Assembly (NCBI RefSeq): GCF_005144585.1
Contig: NZ_SSMQ01000098.1
Span: 1 to 37,254, forward strand
Length of the DNA: 37,254 nt
Source: Polyangium fumosum
GTDB lineage: Bacteria; Myxococcota_A; Polyangia; Polyangiales; Polyangiaceae
Direction of reading: 5' to 3'
The translations under genes were made by a program, and so were the position numbers. Each line of letters starts with the position of its first letter. Positions within the stretch are counted from its first letter, which is position 1. Of this stretch, positions 1-9,266 are shown one piece after another. The notes under the pieces are model-generated. The model saw only the letters and a program-made list of their open reading frames with translations. It made no database searches and was not told the origin of the DNA.

Positions 1-511
1 CCCTGGAAAAGCCTCGCCCCCCCTGGAGCGGGCTCCGCGCCCTACCTCCCTCTCGTTCTCGGACCACGGCCGGGGGCCATTCCACGAAGCGACAAGACCA
101 ACGAGGGCCTGCGAGGGCCTGTCTCTGTCCTCCATGAGGTGCCGATCCTCCCTCGAGGTGGTTGCTCTTGCTCGCTGGATGGGCAGGAGCCAACCTCGAG
201 GTGCCTCGGAAGCCGATATCCATTTCGCAGAGGCAACCGGAGGCGGGCTCGCGGGCGTCGAATCTCATCGTCGCGCTACCCGCGGGGAGGGGCCGGGCGG
301 CCTGTCCGTGTCGGAGAGATATGCTGGCGGTGGCGGTGGGGGGGCATGTGGACATCGTCCAGAGACCCTGGTGGTGGGCGCAGGGCGTATGTGCACGGAA
401 CGAATGCACCCCGCCAGAGGGTGCGGAGGTGATGTCCGGAGAGGAAACCGAGGCGATAGGAGGGTGCGGCGGGTTGGTGGAGGTCGGTGGAAGGGGCTCA
501 CGTGGGCAGAG
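1..511. other. Gene-poor left edge
   Basis: I see no convincing gene here. The open frames are low-complexity Arg/Gly/Pro-rich translations typical of random frames in GC-rich DNA. None has a ribosome binding site, a recognisable domain or a hydrophobic signal. The stretch lies downstream of the crotonase-like gene that ends at 512. It may be decayed coding sequence or spacer before a gene to the left of the window. Confidence 0.6.
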
Positions 512-1288
512 CTAGCGCCCCTGGAAGCGGCCGGCGCGCCGCTCGACGAACGAGCGCATGCCCTCGGCCGCGTCCTCCGTGCCCATGAGGGCGCGGGCGC
601 GGTCTTCGAGGCGCGCGGCTTCCACCTCGACGCCCTCGGTCATCGCCGCGCGTGCGGACGCGAGCGTGGTGCGAACCGCGATCGGCGCCTGCGCCGCGAC
701 CCGATCGCAGATCCACGTGGCCCGATCGAAGAGCTCGGCCGCGGGGACGACCTCCTGCACGAGCCCGATCCGATACGCCTCCTTCGCGTCGAACACGTCG
801 CCCGTGAGCAGCCAGCGCATCGCATTGCCGTGGCCCGCGAGCGCCGGGAACCGGAGCGTGGCGCCGCCGAACGGGAAGATGCCGCGCTGCACTTCGAGCT
901 GCGAGAAACGCGTGTCCTCGGCCGCGATGCGGATGTCGGCGGCGAGCGCGAGCTCGATCCCGATCGTGAAGCAATACCCCTCGACGGCCACGACCATCGG
1001 CTTCGTGAGGCGCCGCGGCCCGATCGCGAGCGGATCCACGCTCCCCTTCGGGGAGAGCGCGCGCCCGGACGCGATCGCGGGCCCGACCTCCGCGAGATCG
1101 AGGCCGCCCGTGAAATGGCCTCCGTGCGCGAAGAGGAGGCCACAGCGGAGGCCCTCGTCCTCCTCGTAGGCCGTGTACGCCTGCGCGAGCTCGTCGAGCA
1201 TGGCGAGATCGAATGCGTTGCGCTTCTCCGGCCTGCAGAGGCCGATGCGGACGACAGGACCGAGACGCTCCACCGTGACACGTGCCAT
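512..1288 (-). CDS. Enoyl-CoA hydratase/isomerase (crotonase) family protein
   Basis: A 258-residue protein of normal single-domain crotonase length. The fold is recognised from the N-terminal strand VRIGLCRPEKRNAFD, the oxyanion-hole region GGHFTGGLDLAE, the second oxyanion segment VEGYCFTIGIELALAADIRI, and the TGDVFDAKEAYRIGLVQEVV segment. Crotonases act on CoA thioesters through a shared oxyanion hole. Aligned by eye to the classical hydratase, the first catalytic Glu is kept (FSQLEV). The second, normally in a MEMVLTG-like segment, is Arg here (NAMRWLLTG), so it may be an isomerase, hydrolase or other crotonase activity instead of a standard hydratase. The ATG at 1288 starts directly before the conserved first strand; no strong ribosome binding site is seen. 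It is divergent from the lipoprotein at 1434 and has no fatty-acid-oxidation neighbours, so the substrate cannot be inferred. Confidence 0.88.
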   Translation of the reverse strand: MARVTVERLGPVVRIGLCRPEKRNAFDLAMLDELAQAYTAYEEDEGLRCGLLFAHGGHFTGGLDLAEVGPAIASGRALSPKGSVDPLAIGPRRLTKPMVVAVEGYCFTIGIELALAADIRIAAEDTRFSQLEVQRGIFPFGGATLRFPALAGHGNAMRWLLTGDVFDAKEAYRIGLVQEVVPAAELFDRATWICDRVAAQAPIAVRTTLASARAAMTEGVEVEAARLEDRARALMGTEDAAEGMRSFVERRAGRFQGR

Positions 1289-1433
1289 GGGCGGACGTTA
1301 CCACGCCCCGAAGCTCGTCCGTGCCGGGAATCGAAGCCCGCCCCGCACACCGCGCCGTTTCGCCCGAGGCGCCGGCGGCGCGCGGCGATATGTCATCGCC
1401 GGACATTGAAATGATTTCGTTTCCAGGATCGGG

Positions 1434-3944
1434 ATGTCTCGGGATTTCATGGCCTGCATTGCTATGGTGATGGTCATGGAATGGCGCACGAATCGTCTCC
1501 GCATCACATCCGTCCTTCGCGTCCTTTCACCGCCTCTCGTGGCGCTTTTTGCCGTCGTGACGGCGGCCTGTGGGGTTCCGGATTTCGCGACGCCGGGCGG
1601 CGCCTTGTCGGGCGGTGCGAACGGCGGCAGCGGCGGGACAGGAGGTGGCGGCGGGACGGGAGGCAGCGGCGGCGGCGGCGGCACGACGGACGCGCCGCCC
1701 TACACGTTCCGCGCAGGCGAGAACGGCTTCGAGATCCGCGTGGAGGACGGCAAATTCGAGCCGTTCTGGCCGATCGGCGTCAATTACAGCCACGCGATTC
1801 CCGGCACGTCGCCCGGCGAGTTTCTGGCCTCGCGTGAGCAGATCGCCGGGTGGATCGAAGCCATCGCGGAGCTCGGCGCCAATTCGCTGCGCGTCTATAC
1901 CGTACAATCCCCGCTCTTTTACGAGGAGCTCCTCCGGTACAACACCGACCACCCCGACCACCCGCTCTTCCTCTTGCAGGGGGCATGGCTCAGGGAGCCC
2001 GACGAGGACCCCGCATTCTCGGGCATCCCCGATTACCTCGATCCCTCGATCCGGAGCTGGTTCCGGGACGAGATCGAGAAGGTCGTCGACGTCGTGCACG
2101 GCAACCGCGAGATCCCCTACGGCACGCCCGAGAACCCGATGAACTACGGCCGCGCCTTCGGCACGTTCACGGCCGACGTCTCGCCGTGGCTCCTCGGCTG
2201 GCTCGTGGGGCGCGAGGTCGAGCCGCTCACCATCATGAGCACGCACCAAAAATACTACGACGACCACTGCCAGGGGCAGCCGTGCGAGGTCTCCTATTCG
2301 GGCACGTGGTTCTCCATCGAGCACGCCACGCCCATGGAGGCGTTCGTGACCGAGCACCTCGATTACCTCACGGTCTACGAGGACGAGCGGTACGACGTGA
2401 AGCACTCCATCGGCTTCTCCAACTGGCCCACGCTCGATCCCATCGATCACGTGGTCGAGTACGAGTACCCGGAGTCCGTCGACGACATGGAGCAGCTCGA
2501 TCTGCTGAAGATCGAGGTCGCCCCGAGCTTCGGCCCCGGGCTTTTCTTCTCCTACCACGCCTATCCGTATTATCCCGAGTTCGTCCTTCATGAACCAGCC
2601 TATCAGGTCGAGGACGAGGTCGGGCCGAACTCCTACCTCGGCTACCTCGAAGACCTCCGGAAGGTCTACGCCGGCCGCACCTTGCTCATCGCCGAGATCG
2701 GGCACCCTTCGAGCCAGGGAACCGCACATTACGCGAAATCGGGGCTGCACCACGGCGATCTCGACGAGGTCGAGCAAGCCCAGGCCGTCGAGCGCTCGCT
2801 CCGGACGATCCGCCGCGCCGAGCTGAACGGCGCGTTCCTCTTCGAGCTCATCGACGAGTGGTTCAAGCGGGCCTGGGTGGTCGAGCGCATGGAGCTGCCG
2901 GCGGATCGGCGCAGGGTCTGGTACAATCCGATGAGCCCGGAGCAAAACTTCGGCCTCCTCGCGGTGCGCCCCGGCGTGGAGGGGGTCCACCACGTGCTCG
3001 ACGGGAGCGGGGACGACTTTCTGGTCGAGCCGAACGCCTGGCAAGAGGGAGCGCCCCTCGCGCCGCAGGGCGACGTGCACGATCCTCTGCGCACCCTCCG
3101 CGAGGTCAAGGTGGACTCCGACGAGGGATTTCTGCACCTCCTGATCCGGGTCGAGTCGCTCGACCCCGACGGCAATGGAAAGGTCGACTGGGAGCACGTG
3201 GACTACGTCGTCGGCCTCGACACCTTCCTGCCCGAGGCGGGCGACGCGTGCCTCGATCCCGAGTGTTCGCTCCGCACCGAGCGGAACATCGAGTTCCTCC
3301 TCCGCATCGAGTCGGAGCAGGACGTCGCATTGTTCGTCGATCAGCCTTACGACCTTTTTGGCATCTGGCACCAGGACCGGAAGGACTGGCAGCTCTATCG
3401 CACGGCCCCCAACGAGGACGGTCTGTTCAACCCGGTCCGCACCATCACGAACAACTCGCTCTGGTACCAGGGAGAGCTGCTCGCGCCGATCCTCTGGCAG
3501 GACACGGGGCGCTTCCGGACGGGCCCCGAAGCCGTGCGCTCGACGAGCAATTTCTGGTATTCGCTGGCGGACGGAACGATCGAGGTCCGCATTCCCTGGA
3601 CCTTGCTCAACGTGACGGATCCCTCGCAGCGCCTCGTGGTCGACGACCACGTGCCCGGGCCGAAGAACAAGCAGAACGAGCTGACCATCACGAAGACGCC
3701 TGGCTTCGGGCTCATGGTGGCGGCGCTCGGAGGGACGGCCGAGGCGGAGGGCGTGGTGGTCGACACGCTGCCGCGCGCCCATAAGCTCGGCAATTCGTGG
3801 GTGATCCCCGCAGACGGGGTGGTCTCGTACACCTGGGCCGAGTGGGAAACCCCGACGTACCACGCCTACCGCAAGCGCTCCTTCGACATGCTGAAAGAGG
3901 CGCTGCCGTCGATCGTCCCCGCGAGCGCAAATCCTTCGCCCTGA
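1434..3944 (+). CDS. Large lipoprotein with glycosidase-like TIM barrel and C-terminal beta-sandwich
   Basis: An 836-residue exported protein. Residues about 20-46 form a basic then hydrophobic signal ending VVTAAC, a lipobox with the lipidated Cys at 46. A Gly/Ser linker (about 52-85) follows, common in myxobacterial lipoproteins. Residues about 95-530 look like a glycoside-hydrolase-type TIM barrel: FWPIGVNYSHA, ELGANSLRVYTVQSP, WLLGWLVGREVEP, LFFSYHAYPYYPEF, LLIAEIGHPSS and FLFELIDEWFKRAW. The Glu residues in LLIAEIG and FELIDEW sit at strand ends where retaining glycosidases carry catalytic acids. Residues about 560-830 are a beta-rich domain resembling DOMON/CBM9-like sandwiches. The exact GH family is not recognised; beta-glucan or other polysaccharide remodelling at the cell surface is inferred. 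AGGA lies 5 nt before ATG 1434; in-frame ATGs at 1464, 1470 and 1476 would give a more usual signal length. Confidence 0.8.
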   Translation: MSRDFMACIAMVMVMEWRTNRLRITSVLRVLSPPLVALFAVVTAACGVPDFATPGGALSGGANGGSGGTGGGGGTGGSGGGGGTTDAPPYTFRAGENGFEIRVEDGKFEPFWPIGVNYSHAIPGTSPGEFLASREQIAGWIEAIAELGANSLRVYTVQSPLFYEELLRYNTDHPDHPLFLLQGAWLREPDEDPAFSGIPDYLDPSIRSWFRDEIEKVVDVVHGNREIPYGTPENPMNYGRAFGTFTADVSPWLLGWLVGREVEPLTIMSTHQKYYDDHCQGQPCEVSYSGTWFSIEHATPMEAFVTEHLDYLTVYEDERYDVKHSIGFSNWPTLDPIDHVVEYEYPESVDDMEQLDLLKIEVAPSFGPGLFFSYHAYPYYPEFVLHEPAYQVEDEVGPNSYLGYLEDLRKVYAGRTLLIAEIGHPSSQGTAHYAKSGLHHGDLDEVEQAQAVERSLRTIRRAELNGAFLFELIDEWFKRAWVVERMELPADRRRVWYNPMSPEQNFGLLAVRPGVEGVHHVLDGSGDDFLVEPNAWQEGAPLAPQGDVHDPLRTLREVKVDSDEGFLHLLIRVESLDPDGNGKVDWEHVDYVVGLDTFLPEAGDACLDPECSLRTERNIEFLLRIESEQDVALFVDQPYDLFGIWHQDRKDWQLYRTAPNEDGLFNPVRTITNNSLWYQGELLAPILWQDTGRFRTGPEAVRSTSNFWYSLADGTIEVRIPWTLLNVTDPSQRLVVDDHVPGPKNKQNELTITKTPGFGLMVAALGGTAEAEGVVVDTLPRAHKLGNSWVIPADGVVSYTWAEWETPTYHAYRKRSFDMLKEALPSIVPASANPSP

Positions 3945-4232
3945 CGCGCACGGGCCCGCGCCCCCCGGCGGCATGGCCGCGTCGTCCCGGCACCTGCGGC
4001 GCGACCCTTCATGCAGACCTTGCAGGACGCGGATCCGGCGCGTGTGCCATCCGCCCCCGCCGCCCGCGACTTCGGTGGGCTGCGGCCCGGGATCCGCAGG
4101 ACTGAGGCCTAGACTCCTCATTCATCCCACTACGTGAACGCCGGAGCCCAGGTCACGCCGCGCCCGAGCGAGGGACTCAGGGCGGCACGACGATTGCAAT
4201 GAGGTCGGCGCTACCAACAGAGGTGCGGACCC
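3945..4232. other. Intergenic spacer, no gene seen
   Basis: This 288-nt GC-rich spacer lies between the lipoprotein and the receiver-like gene. No frame gives a recognisable protein. The right end carries the ribosome binding site (AGAGGTG) of the gene at 4233. I see no clear terminator or promoter hexamers. Confidence 0.5.
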
Positions 4233-4598
4233 ATGGCGCGTGTCCTGCTCATCGACGACGATCACGACCGGACGGAGATCATTGCCCGCGGCTTGCGAGC
4301 GGAGGGACTCGAGGTGGTGCCTGTGGGCACCCGCCGCGAGGCCTTTGTCGCGCTCGACGGCCCTGGCCACTTCGATTGCGCGCTTGTCGTGCTGGCCCTG
4401 CCGACCGGCGACCGGCTGGAGCTCGCGAAGGAGCTCCACGCGCGGTTCCCAGGTCTGCACGTCGGCCTGGCACGCGGGCACAGGCTCTCGGTGCGTCCAA
4501 ACGAACACACGAGCGAGCGCACCCTGCGTTTCGAGCCAGTCCCCGAGGACGGCCGGAAGCTCGCGAGGGCCCTCCGCTCGCGGCTGCTCGCCGCCTGA
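4233..4598 (+). CDS. Degenerate (pseudo-) response-regulator receiver protein
   Basis: A 121-residue stand-alone receiver-like protein. The first strand and acidic triad are intact (VLLIDDD, Asp8-10), and the alternating helix/strand pattern and length fit a CheY-like domain. Receivers normally carry a phospho-accepting Asp at the end of strand 3 in a DLVLLDxMLPxGDG-type motif. Here the matching segment is DCALVVLALPTGDR, which puts Val53 at that Asp. The conserved Lys-Pro of strand 5 is replaced too (RFEPVP). The protein is therefore unlikely to be switched by Asp phosphorylation and may act as a constitutive partner or bind another signal. AGAGGTG lies upstream of ATG 4233. It converges on the kinase gene at 4670-5932; a link to that kinase is speculative. 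Confidence 0.72.
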   Translation: MARVLLIDDDHDRTEIIARGLRAEGLEVVPVGTRREAFVALDGPGHFDCALVVLALPTGDRLELAKELHARFPGLHVGLARGHRLSVRPNEHTSERTLRFEPVPEDGRKLARALRSRLLAA

Positions 4599-4622
4599 CC
4601 CCGGCCGGGTGCCGTCCGTGCC

Positions 4623-4659
4623 TGGCACACGTGCCAGCACGTGCCCGGCACACGTGCCA
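4623..4659. repeat. Paired inverted repeats between convergent genes, possible bidirectional terminator
   Basis: TGGCACACGTGCCA (4623-4636) has 6-bp arms TGGCAC/GTGCCA around AC. It is followed by a small palindrome GCACGTGC, then a second dyad GGCACACGTGCC (4647-4658). The block sits in the 71-nt gap between two converging genes ending at 4598 (+) and 4670 (-). Its position fits a terminator for both, although no T-run follows. A protein-binding tandem dyad is the alternative. Confidence 0.5.
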
Positions 4660-4669
4660 ACGCCGTTCG

Positions 4670-5932
<1,263 letters not shown>

Positions 5933-6021
5933 GGGGAGTACCGCCAACAGGACCCGCCGGGGGGCGCGCTCGGAACACCGCTCGTCTGTCCCGGCCGGTC
6001 CCTGCCTTTCTTGCAGCGAGC

Positions 6022-6050
6022 TTGACACGGAGCGGGCGGCTCCGCTCTCC
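6022..6050 (+). promoter_or_regulatory. Candidate promoter with dyad for the SDR gene
   Basis: A perfect TTGACA (6022-6027) is followed at once by the dyad CGGAGC-GGGCG-GCTCCG (6028-6044), which fills a 17-nt spacer. The -10 position (6045-6050, CTCTCC) is poor. The ATG at 6059 lies only 8 nt beyond and has no Shine-Dalgarno sequence, so the transcript may be leaderless. A regulator could bind the dyad between the hexamers. Confidence 0.35.
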
Positions 6051-6058
6051 TCGGGCCC

Positions 6059-6820
6059 ATGCAGCGATTCGAGAGAAAGGTAGCGCTGGTCACGGGCGCT
6101 GCGTCGGGGCTTGGGGCGGCGGCTGTGCGGAGATTGCACGCGGAGGGTGCGATCGTGGTGATCACGGACCTCGCGCGGGAGCGGGGCGAGGCGCTCGCCG
6201 CGGAGCTCGGGGCGCGCGCGGCGTTCGCCCTGCTCGACGTGACGCAGGAGGCGGCGTGGATCGAGGTGCTCGACGCGGTCGTCGCGAAGCACGGCCGGCT
6301 CGACGTGCTCGTGAACAATGCCGGAGTGGGCGTCGTGGGCGACGTGGAATCGACGACGCTCGAGCAATGGCGGTTCGTGCACGCGGTGAACACGGAGGGC
6401 ACGTTCCTCGGCTGCAAGCACGCGATCCGGGTGATGAAGGAGCGCGGAGGCGGGGCGATCGTGAACCTGTCGAGCGTGGCGGGCATCATCGGCGCGCCGA
6501 ACCTCGCGGCGTATTGCTCGAGCAAGGGCGGCGTGCGCACGTTCACGAAATCGGTGGCGATGCATTGCGCGCGGAAGGGGTATGGGATCCGGGTGAACTC
6601 GGTGCACCCGTCGTTCATCGACACGCCGATGGTCGACGCGATGGTCGAACACACTGCGGATCCGGCGCGGTCGAAGGCGAACCTGGCGAAGCCCATTCCG
6701 CTGGGCAAGCTCGGCGAGCCCGAGGACGTGGCGGCGGCGGTCGCGTACCTCGCGTCGGACGACGCGAAATTCGTGACGGGCACGGAGCTGCTCGTGGACG
6801 GTGGATTGCTGGCGAGCTGA
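6059..6820 (+). CDS. Short-chain dehydrogenase/reductase (classical SDR)
   Basis: A 253-residue classical SDR of typical length. It has the cofactor loop TGAASGLG (12-19), NNAG (86-89), and the catalytic Ser139 (NLSSVAG), Tyr152 and Lys156 (YCSSK). The VNSVHPSFIDTPM segment and the C-terminal VTGTELLVDGG are also typical. Asp37 (VITDLA) after the second strand favours NAD(H) over NADP(H). The pattern resembles NAD-dependent alcohol, cyclopentanol or hydroxysteroid dehydrogenases, but the substrate cannot be read from sequence. The start at 6059 places the first strand (KVALVTG) at the usual distance. It diverges from the kinase at 5932 and converges on the STAS-like gene at 6825, with only 4 nt between the two stop codons. 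Confidence 0.92.
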   Translation: MQRFERKVALVTGAASGLGAAAVRRLHAEGAIVVITDLARERGEALAAELGARAAFALLDVTQEAAWIEVLDAVVAKHGRLDVLVNNAGVGVVGDVESTTLEQWRFVHAVNTEGTFLGCKHAIRVMKERGGGAIVNLSSVAGIIGAPNLAAYCSSKGGVRTFTKSVAMHCARKGYGIRVNSVHPSFIDTPMVDAMVEHTADPARSKANLAKPIPLGKLGEPEDVAAAVAYLASDDAKFVTGTELLVDGGLLAS

Positions 6821-6824
6821 CGCG

Positions 6825-7241
6825 TCAGCGGCGGGCGTGGTCGCGGCGGAGCTCGTCGATGAAGGCGCGGGCTTCGGCTTCGGTCTCGCAGAAGCGAAGG
6901 GGGAAGGCGTTCGCGCCGCGGAGGATACGCGCGGCGCGGAAGATCATGGTGCCGAGGACGCGGGCGTAAAAGCTCGCGCCGATGAAGGCGCAGCCGAGGA
7001 CGGGGACGGCGGGCGCTCGGTCGCGGGGGCCTTCAATGACGACGCGGCGTGCTTCGACGGGCATTTCCTCGAACGTCTGGACGTCGAGGATGAGGAAGAG
7101 GTGCGGTTTGCCTTCGGAGAAACGGAGCTGGGTGTCGTAGAGGCGCCGCGCCACGTCCGCGCCGACGTGGCCGCGGAAATGGAAGAAGACGAGATCGGGC
7201 TCCTCGGTGTGGACGTGGCTTTCGGTGGGGGAGGGGGGCAT
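6825..7241 (-). CDS. STAS/SpoIIAA-like domain protein
   Basis: A 138-residue single-domain protein. The strand and helix order (LVFFHFRGHV, YDTQLRFSEGK, HLFLILDVQTFEEM, EARRVVIEG, PVLGCAFIGASFYARVLGTMIF, FCETEAEARAFIDELR) matches small SpoIIAA-like/STAS proteins that are common as orphans in myxobacteria. That superfamily includes anti-anti-sigma factors and stand-alone ligand-binding proteins. I see no convincing phosphorylatable Ser in a DxSG context, so partner switching is not supported. ATG at 7241 follows no clear ribosome binding site. The gene lies downstream of the kinase operon that ends at 7326 but is separated from it by a strong hairpin (7284-7318), so it is probably transcribed separately. 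Confidence 0.65.
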   Translation of the reverse strand: MPPSPTESHVHTEEPDLVFFHFRGHVGADVARRLYDTQLRFSEGKPHLFLILDVQTFEEMPVEARRVVIEGPRDRAPAVPVLGCAFIGASFYARVLGTMIFRAARILRGANAFPLRFCETEAEARAFIDELRRDHARR

Positions 7242-7283
7242 TTCGGCAACGGTTCGTTCTGCAATCGGGTCTTCGAGGGGAAC

Positions 7284-7318
7284 GAGGCCGCCGTCATCCC
7301 CCGCAGGACGGCGGCCTC
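7284..7318 (-). terminator. 12-bp-stem hairpin ending the kinase/lipoprotein operon
   Basis: GAGGCCGCCGTC (7284-7295) and GACGGCGGCCTC (7307-7318) are perfect 12-nt inverted arms with an 11-nt loop. The hairpin starts 7 nt after the stop codon of the last operon gene (7326-9266). No T-run follows on the minus strand, so it is either a GC-rich intrinsic-like terminator or a 3'-end stabiliser of the operon mRNA. Confidence 0.7.
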
Positions 7319-7325
7319 TGTGATG

Positions 7326-9266
7326 TCACGGCATACAGGTGTTGCCGCCCGGGCACTTGTCGCTCACGCAGTCGTTGTCGCTGCTGCAGTTCTGGCCGTC
7401 GTCGAGCTTGCACGCGTTGGCACCGTCGTTCGTGCCATCGCAGCTCTTGTTTCCGACGCATGCGTTCGTGGGGAGGTTGTCCTCGGCGTATTTCACGACG
7501 GGCTCGCACTGCCCCAGATTTCCCGCCTGATCGCACGAGAAGCACACCGTATCGCACGCGCTCTCGCAGCACACGCCGTCGACGCAGTGGCCATTCATAC
7601 AATCCGCCGCGACGGCGCAGGTCGTCCCGTCGTCCTTCTTGCAAGCAGAGTTGCCGTTGTTCGTGCCGTCGCACGAGCTCGCGCCCGTGCACGAAGGCGC
7701 GTCCTCTTGCCCCTTCGGCACGGGGCTGCACGTGCCGAGGCTGCCCGCCAGGTTGCACGCGCGGCACGTCCCGTTGCAGTTCGTCGAGCAGCAGACCGCG
7801 TCGTTGCAGAACGTGCTCGCGCAATCGCTCCCGTTCGCGCAGCTCTTGCCGGGCGACTTCTTGCACTGCCCTCCGCTGTTGCAGACGTCGCCGCCGTTCT
7901 GGTTGCACGCCGTGCCCGAGGGCTGGTTCGGGTTCGACGGCGTGGTCCCGTTGCACGTGTCCTGCGTGCAGGCGTTGCCGTCGACCTTGGGATCCGTGGG
8001 ATCCGCGACGGTGACCGTGTTGCCCGCGCCGTCGCAGACGAGGCGCTTGCAGTCGTCCTCGGTTTGTCCGTTCGGGAGCGCCGTGTTGTTCGCCGTGTAC
8101 TCGATGCCGCACACGTTGCTGATGCACGTGCGCCTCTTGCAGAAATCGTCCGTGCCCTGGCAATCGGTGGCCGTGTTGCAACCGACGCAACCGCCGGTCG
8201 AATTGCAAACCTGATTGACGCCGCAGCTCGTGCCCTGCGAGGCGGGCGTGGACGTCGCCGTACCGTTCGAGCAGCTCTCCGTCGTGCAGGGGTTGTTGTC
8301 GTTCGGCTTGTCGATGTCGTCCGTGACCGACGTCGTGCCGCCATTGCCATTGCAGACGATCTTCTGGCAGTCGCCCGCGGTCTGGAGGGCCGGGCTCGCC
8401 AGCGTGTCGTAGCCCATGTACTTCAGGACGCACGCATTGTTGACGCAATCGGCCTTCGTGCACTCGTCCTCGGTGATGATGCCGATGCAATGGGTGGCCA
8501 GGGTGCACTGGACGCAGTTGCTCAGGCCGTCGCACACGTCCGTGTCCTCGGGCGTGCACGGCGCTCCTTGGGCCGTGGGCGGGTTCGACGGGACGCCGTC
8601 CGTGCAGACGTTCTCCGTGCAGGGATTCACGTCGACGGGCACGTCGGTATCGTCGGAGACGTGCGTGTCCTTGCCATTGACGCAGAGCTTCTGCTTGCAA
8701 TCTCCCGGGTGCTGCGTGGCGCCCGGCGTGGGCAGGCCGTCGATGTTCGTGAAGGCGCACTTGCTCGTGCCGATGTTGCAGAAATCATCCGTGCAGGGGT
8801 TGTCGTCGTTGCACGGGTTCTGCGCGTCGCACGAGATCTGACAGACGCCCATCTCGCACGTGCCGCTCTGGTTGCCGCGCTGGCACGCCTCGCCTTCGGG
8901 TGTCGGCGTGCTGCTCGGCGTCCCGGCCGTGCAGACATCGTTCGTGCAAGGCTCGTTGTCGTCGGGGATGTCCGCGTCGTCGCGGACGGTGACTTCCTTG
9001 CCGGCCTTGCAATCGATCCGCTGGCAATCACCGACGGTTTGCGTCGGGCTCGACCCGTCTTGGATCGGCGTGTAGACGCAGATCTTCTCGTCGCTGCACG
9101 TATCGATGGTGCACGAGCTCTTGTCGTTGCAATTGGCGGCGGACTCGCACGGCTCCTTGGCCGTGGGCACACCCTCCACGCTGTAGGGATGGTCCCCATC
9201 GAGGATCTGCACACAGCTCGCCGCCGTGACGAGCATTCCGATCCAAACGAGCTTCCAGGATCGCAT
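7326..9266 (-). CDS. Cys-rich repeat lipoprotein, last gene of kinase cassette 1
   Basis: A 646-residue exported protein starting MRSWKLVWIGMLVTAASC, a signal peptide with a lipobox-like end. The mature N-terminus CVQILDGDHPY matches the other cassette lipoproteins. The rest is almost entirely Cys-rich repeats of two kinds. The first has GDCQ-x-IxC and D-x-NPCTxxxC elements (about 25-400). The second, about 400-646, has GxxCxxxxDCxSxxC, VCC, CDG and C-x2-C elements of the type seen in myxobacterial surface proteins. The Cys spacing suggests stacked disulfide-bonded EGF-like modules in an extracellular stalk or ligand-binding surface. No enzymatic motif is seen. The start at 9266 overlaps the upstream TPR gene stop by 1 nt (TGATG), implying translational coupling. 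The frame stays open upstream to 9479, but that part lies inside the TPR gene. Confidence 0.8.
   Translation of the reverse strand: MRSWKLVWIGMLVTAASCVQILDGDHPYSVEGVPTAKEPCESAANCNDKSSCTIDTCSDEKICVYTPIQDGSSPTQTVGDCQRIDCKAGKEVTVRDDADIPDDNEPCTNDVCTAGTPSSTPTPEGEACQRGNQSGTCEMGVCQISCDAQNPCNDDNPCTDDFCNIGTSKCAFTNIDGLPTPGATQHPGDCKQKLCVNGKDTHVSDDTDVPVDVNPCTENVCTDGVPSNPPTAQGAPCTPEDTDVCDGLSNCVQCTLATHCIGIITEDECTKADCVNNACVLKYMGYDTLASPALQTAGDCQKIVCNGNGGTTSVTDDIDKPNDNNPCTTESCSNGTATSTPASQGTSCGVNQVCNSTGGCVGCNTATDCQGTDDFCKRRTCISNVCGIEYTANNTALPNGQTEDDCKRLVCDGAGNTVTVADPTDPKVDGNACTQDTCNGTTPSNPNQPSGTACNQNGGDVCNSGGQCKKSPGKSCANGSDCASTFCNDAVCCSTNCNGTCRACNLAGSLGTCSPVPKGQEDAPSCTGASSCDGTNNGNSACKKDDGTTCAVAADCMNGHCVDGVCCESACDTVCFSCDQAGNLGQCEPVVKYAEDNLPTNACVGNKSCDGTNDGANACKLDDGQNCSSDNDCVSDKCPGGNTCMP

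Noticed and set aside
134..1414. 426-residue open frame on the plus strand
   Set aside because: It is antisense to the crotonase gene, Arg/Glu-rich and without domains, typical of shadow frames in GC-rich DNA.
1527..4121. 864-residue open frame on the minus strand
   Set aside because: It is antisense to the glycosidase-like lipoprotein, which has clear domains, a signal peptide and a lipobox.
7326..9266. Enzyme assignment for the Cys-rich lipoproteins
   Set aside because: Cys-rich repeat proteins can attract spurious enzyme names by weak similarity; I see only signal, lipobox and disulfide-type repeats, no active site.
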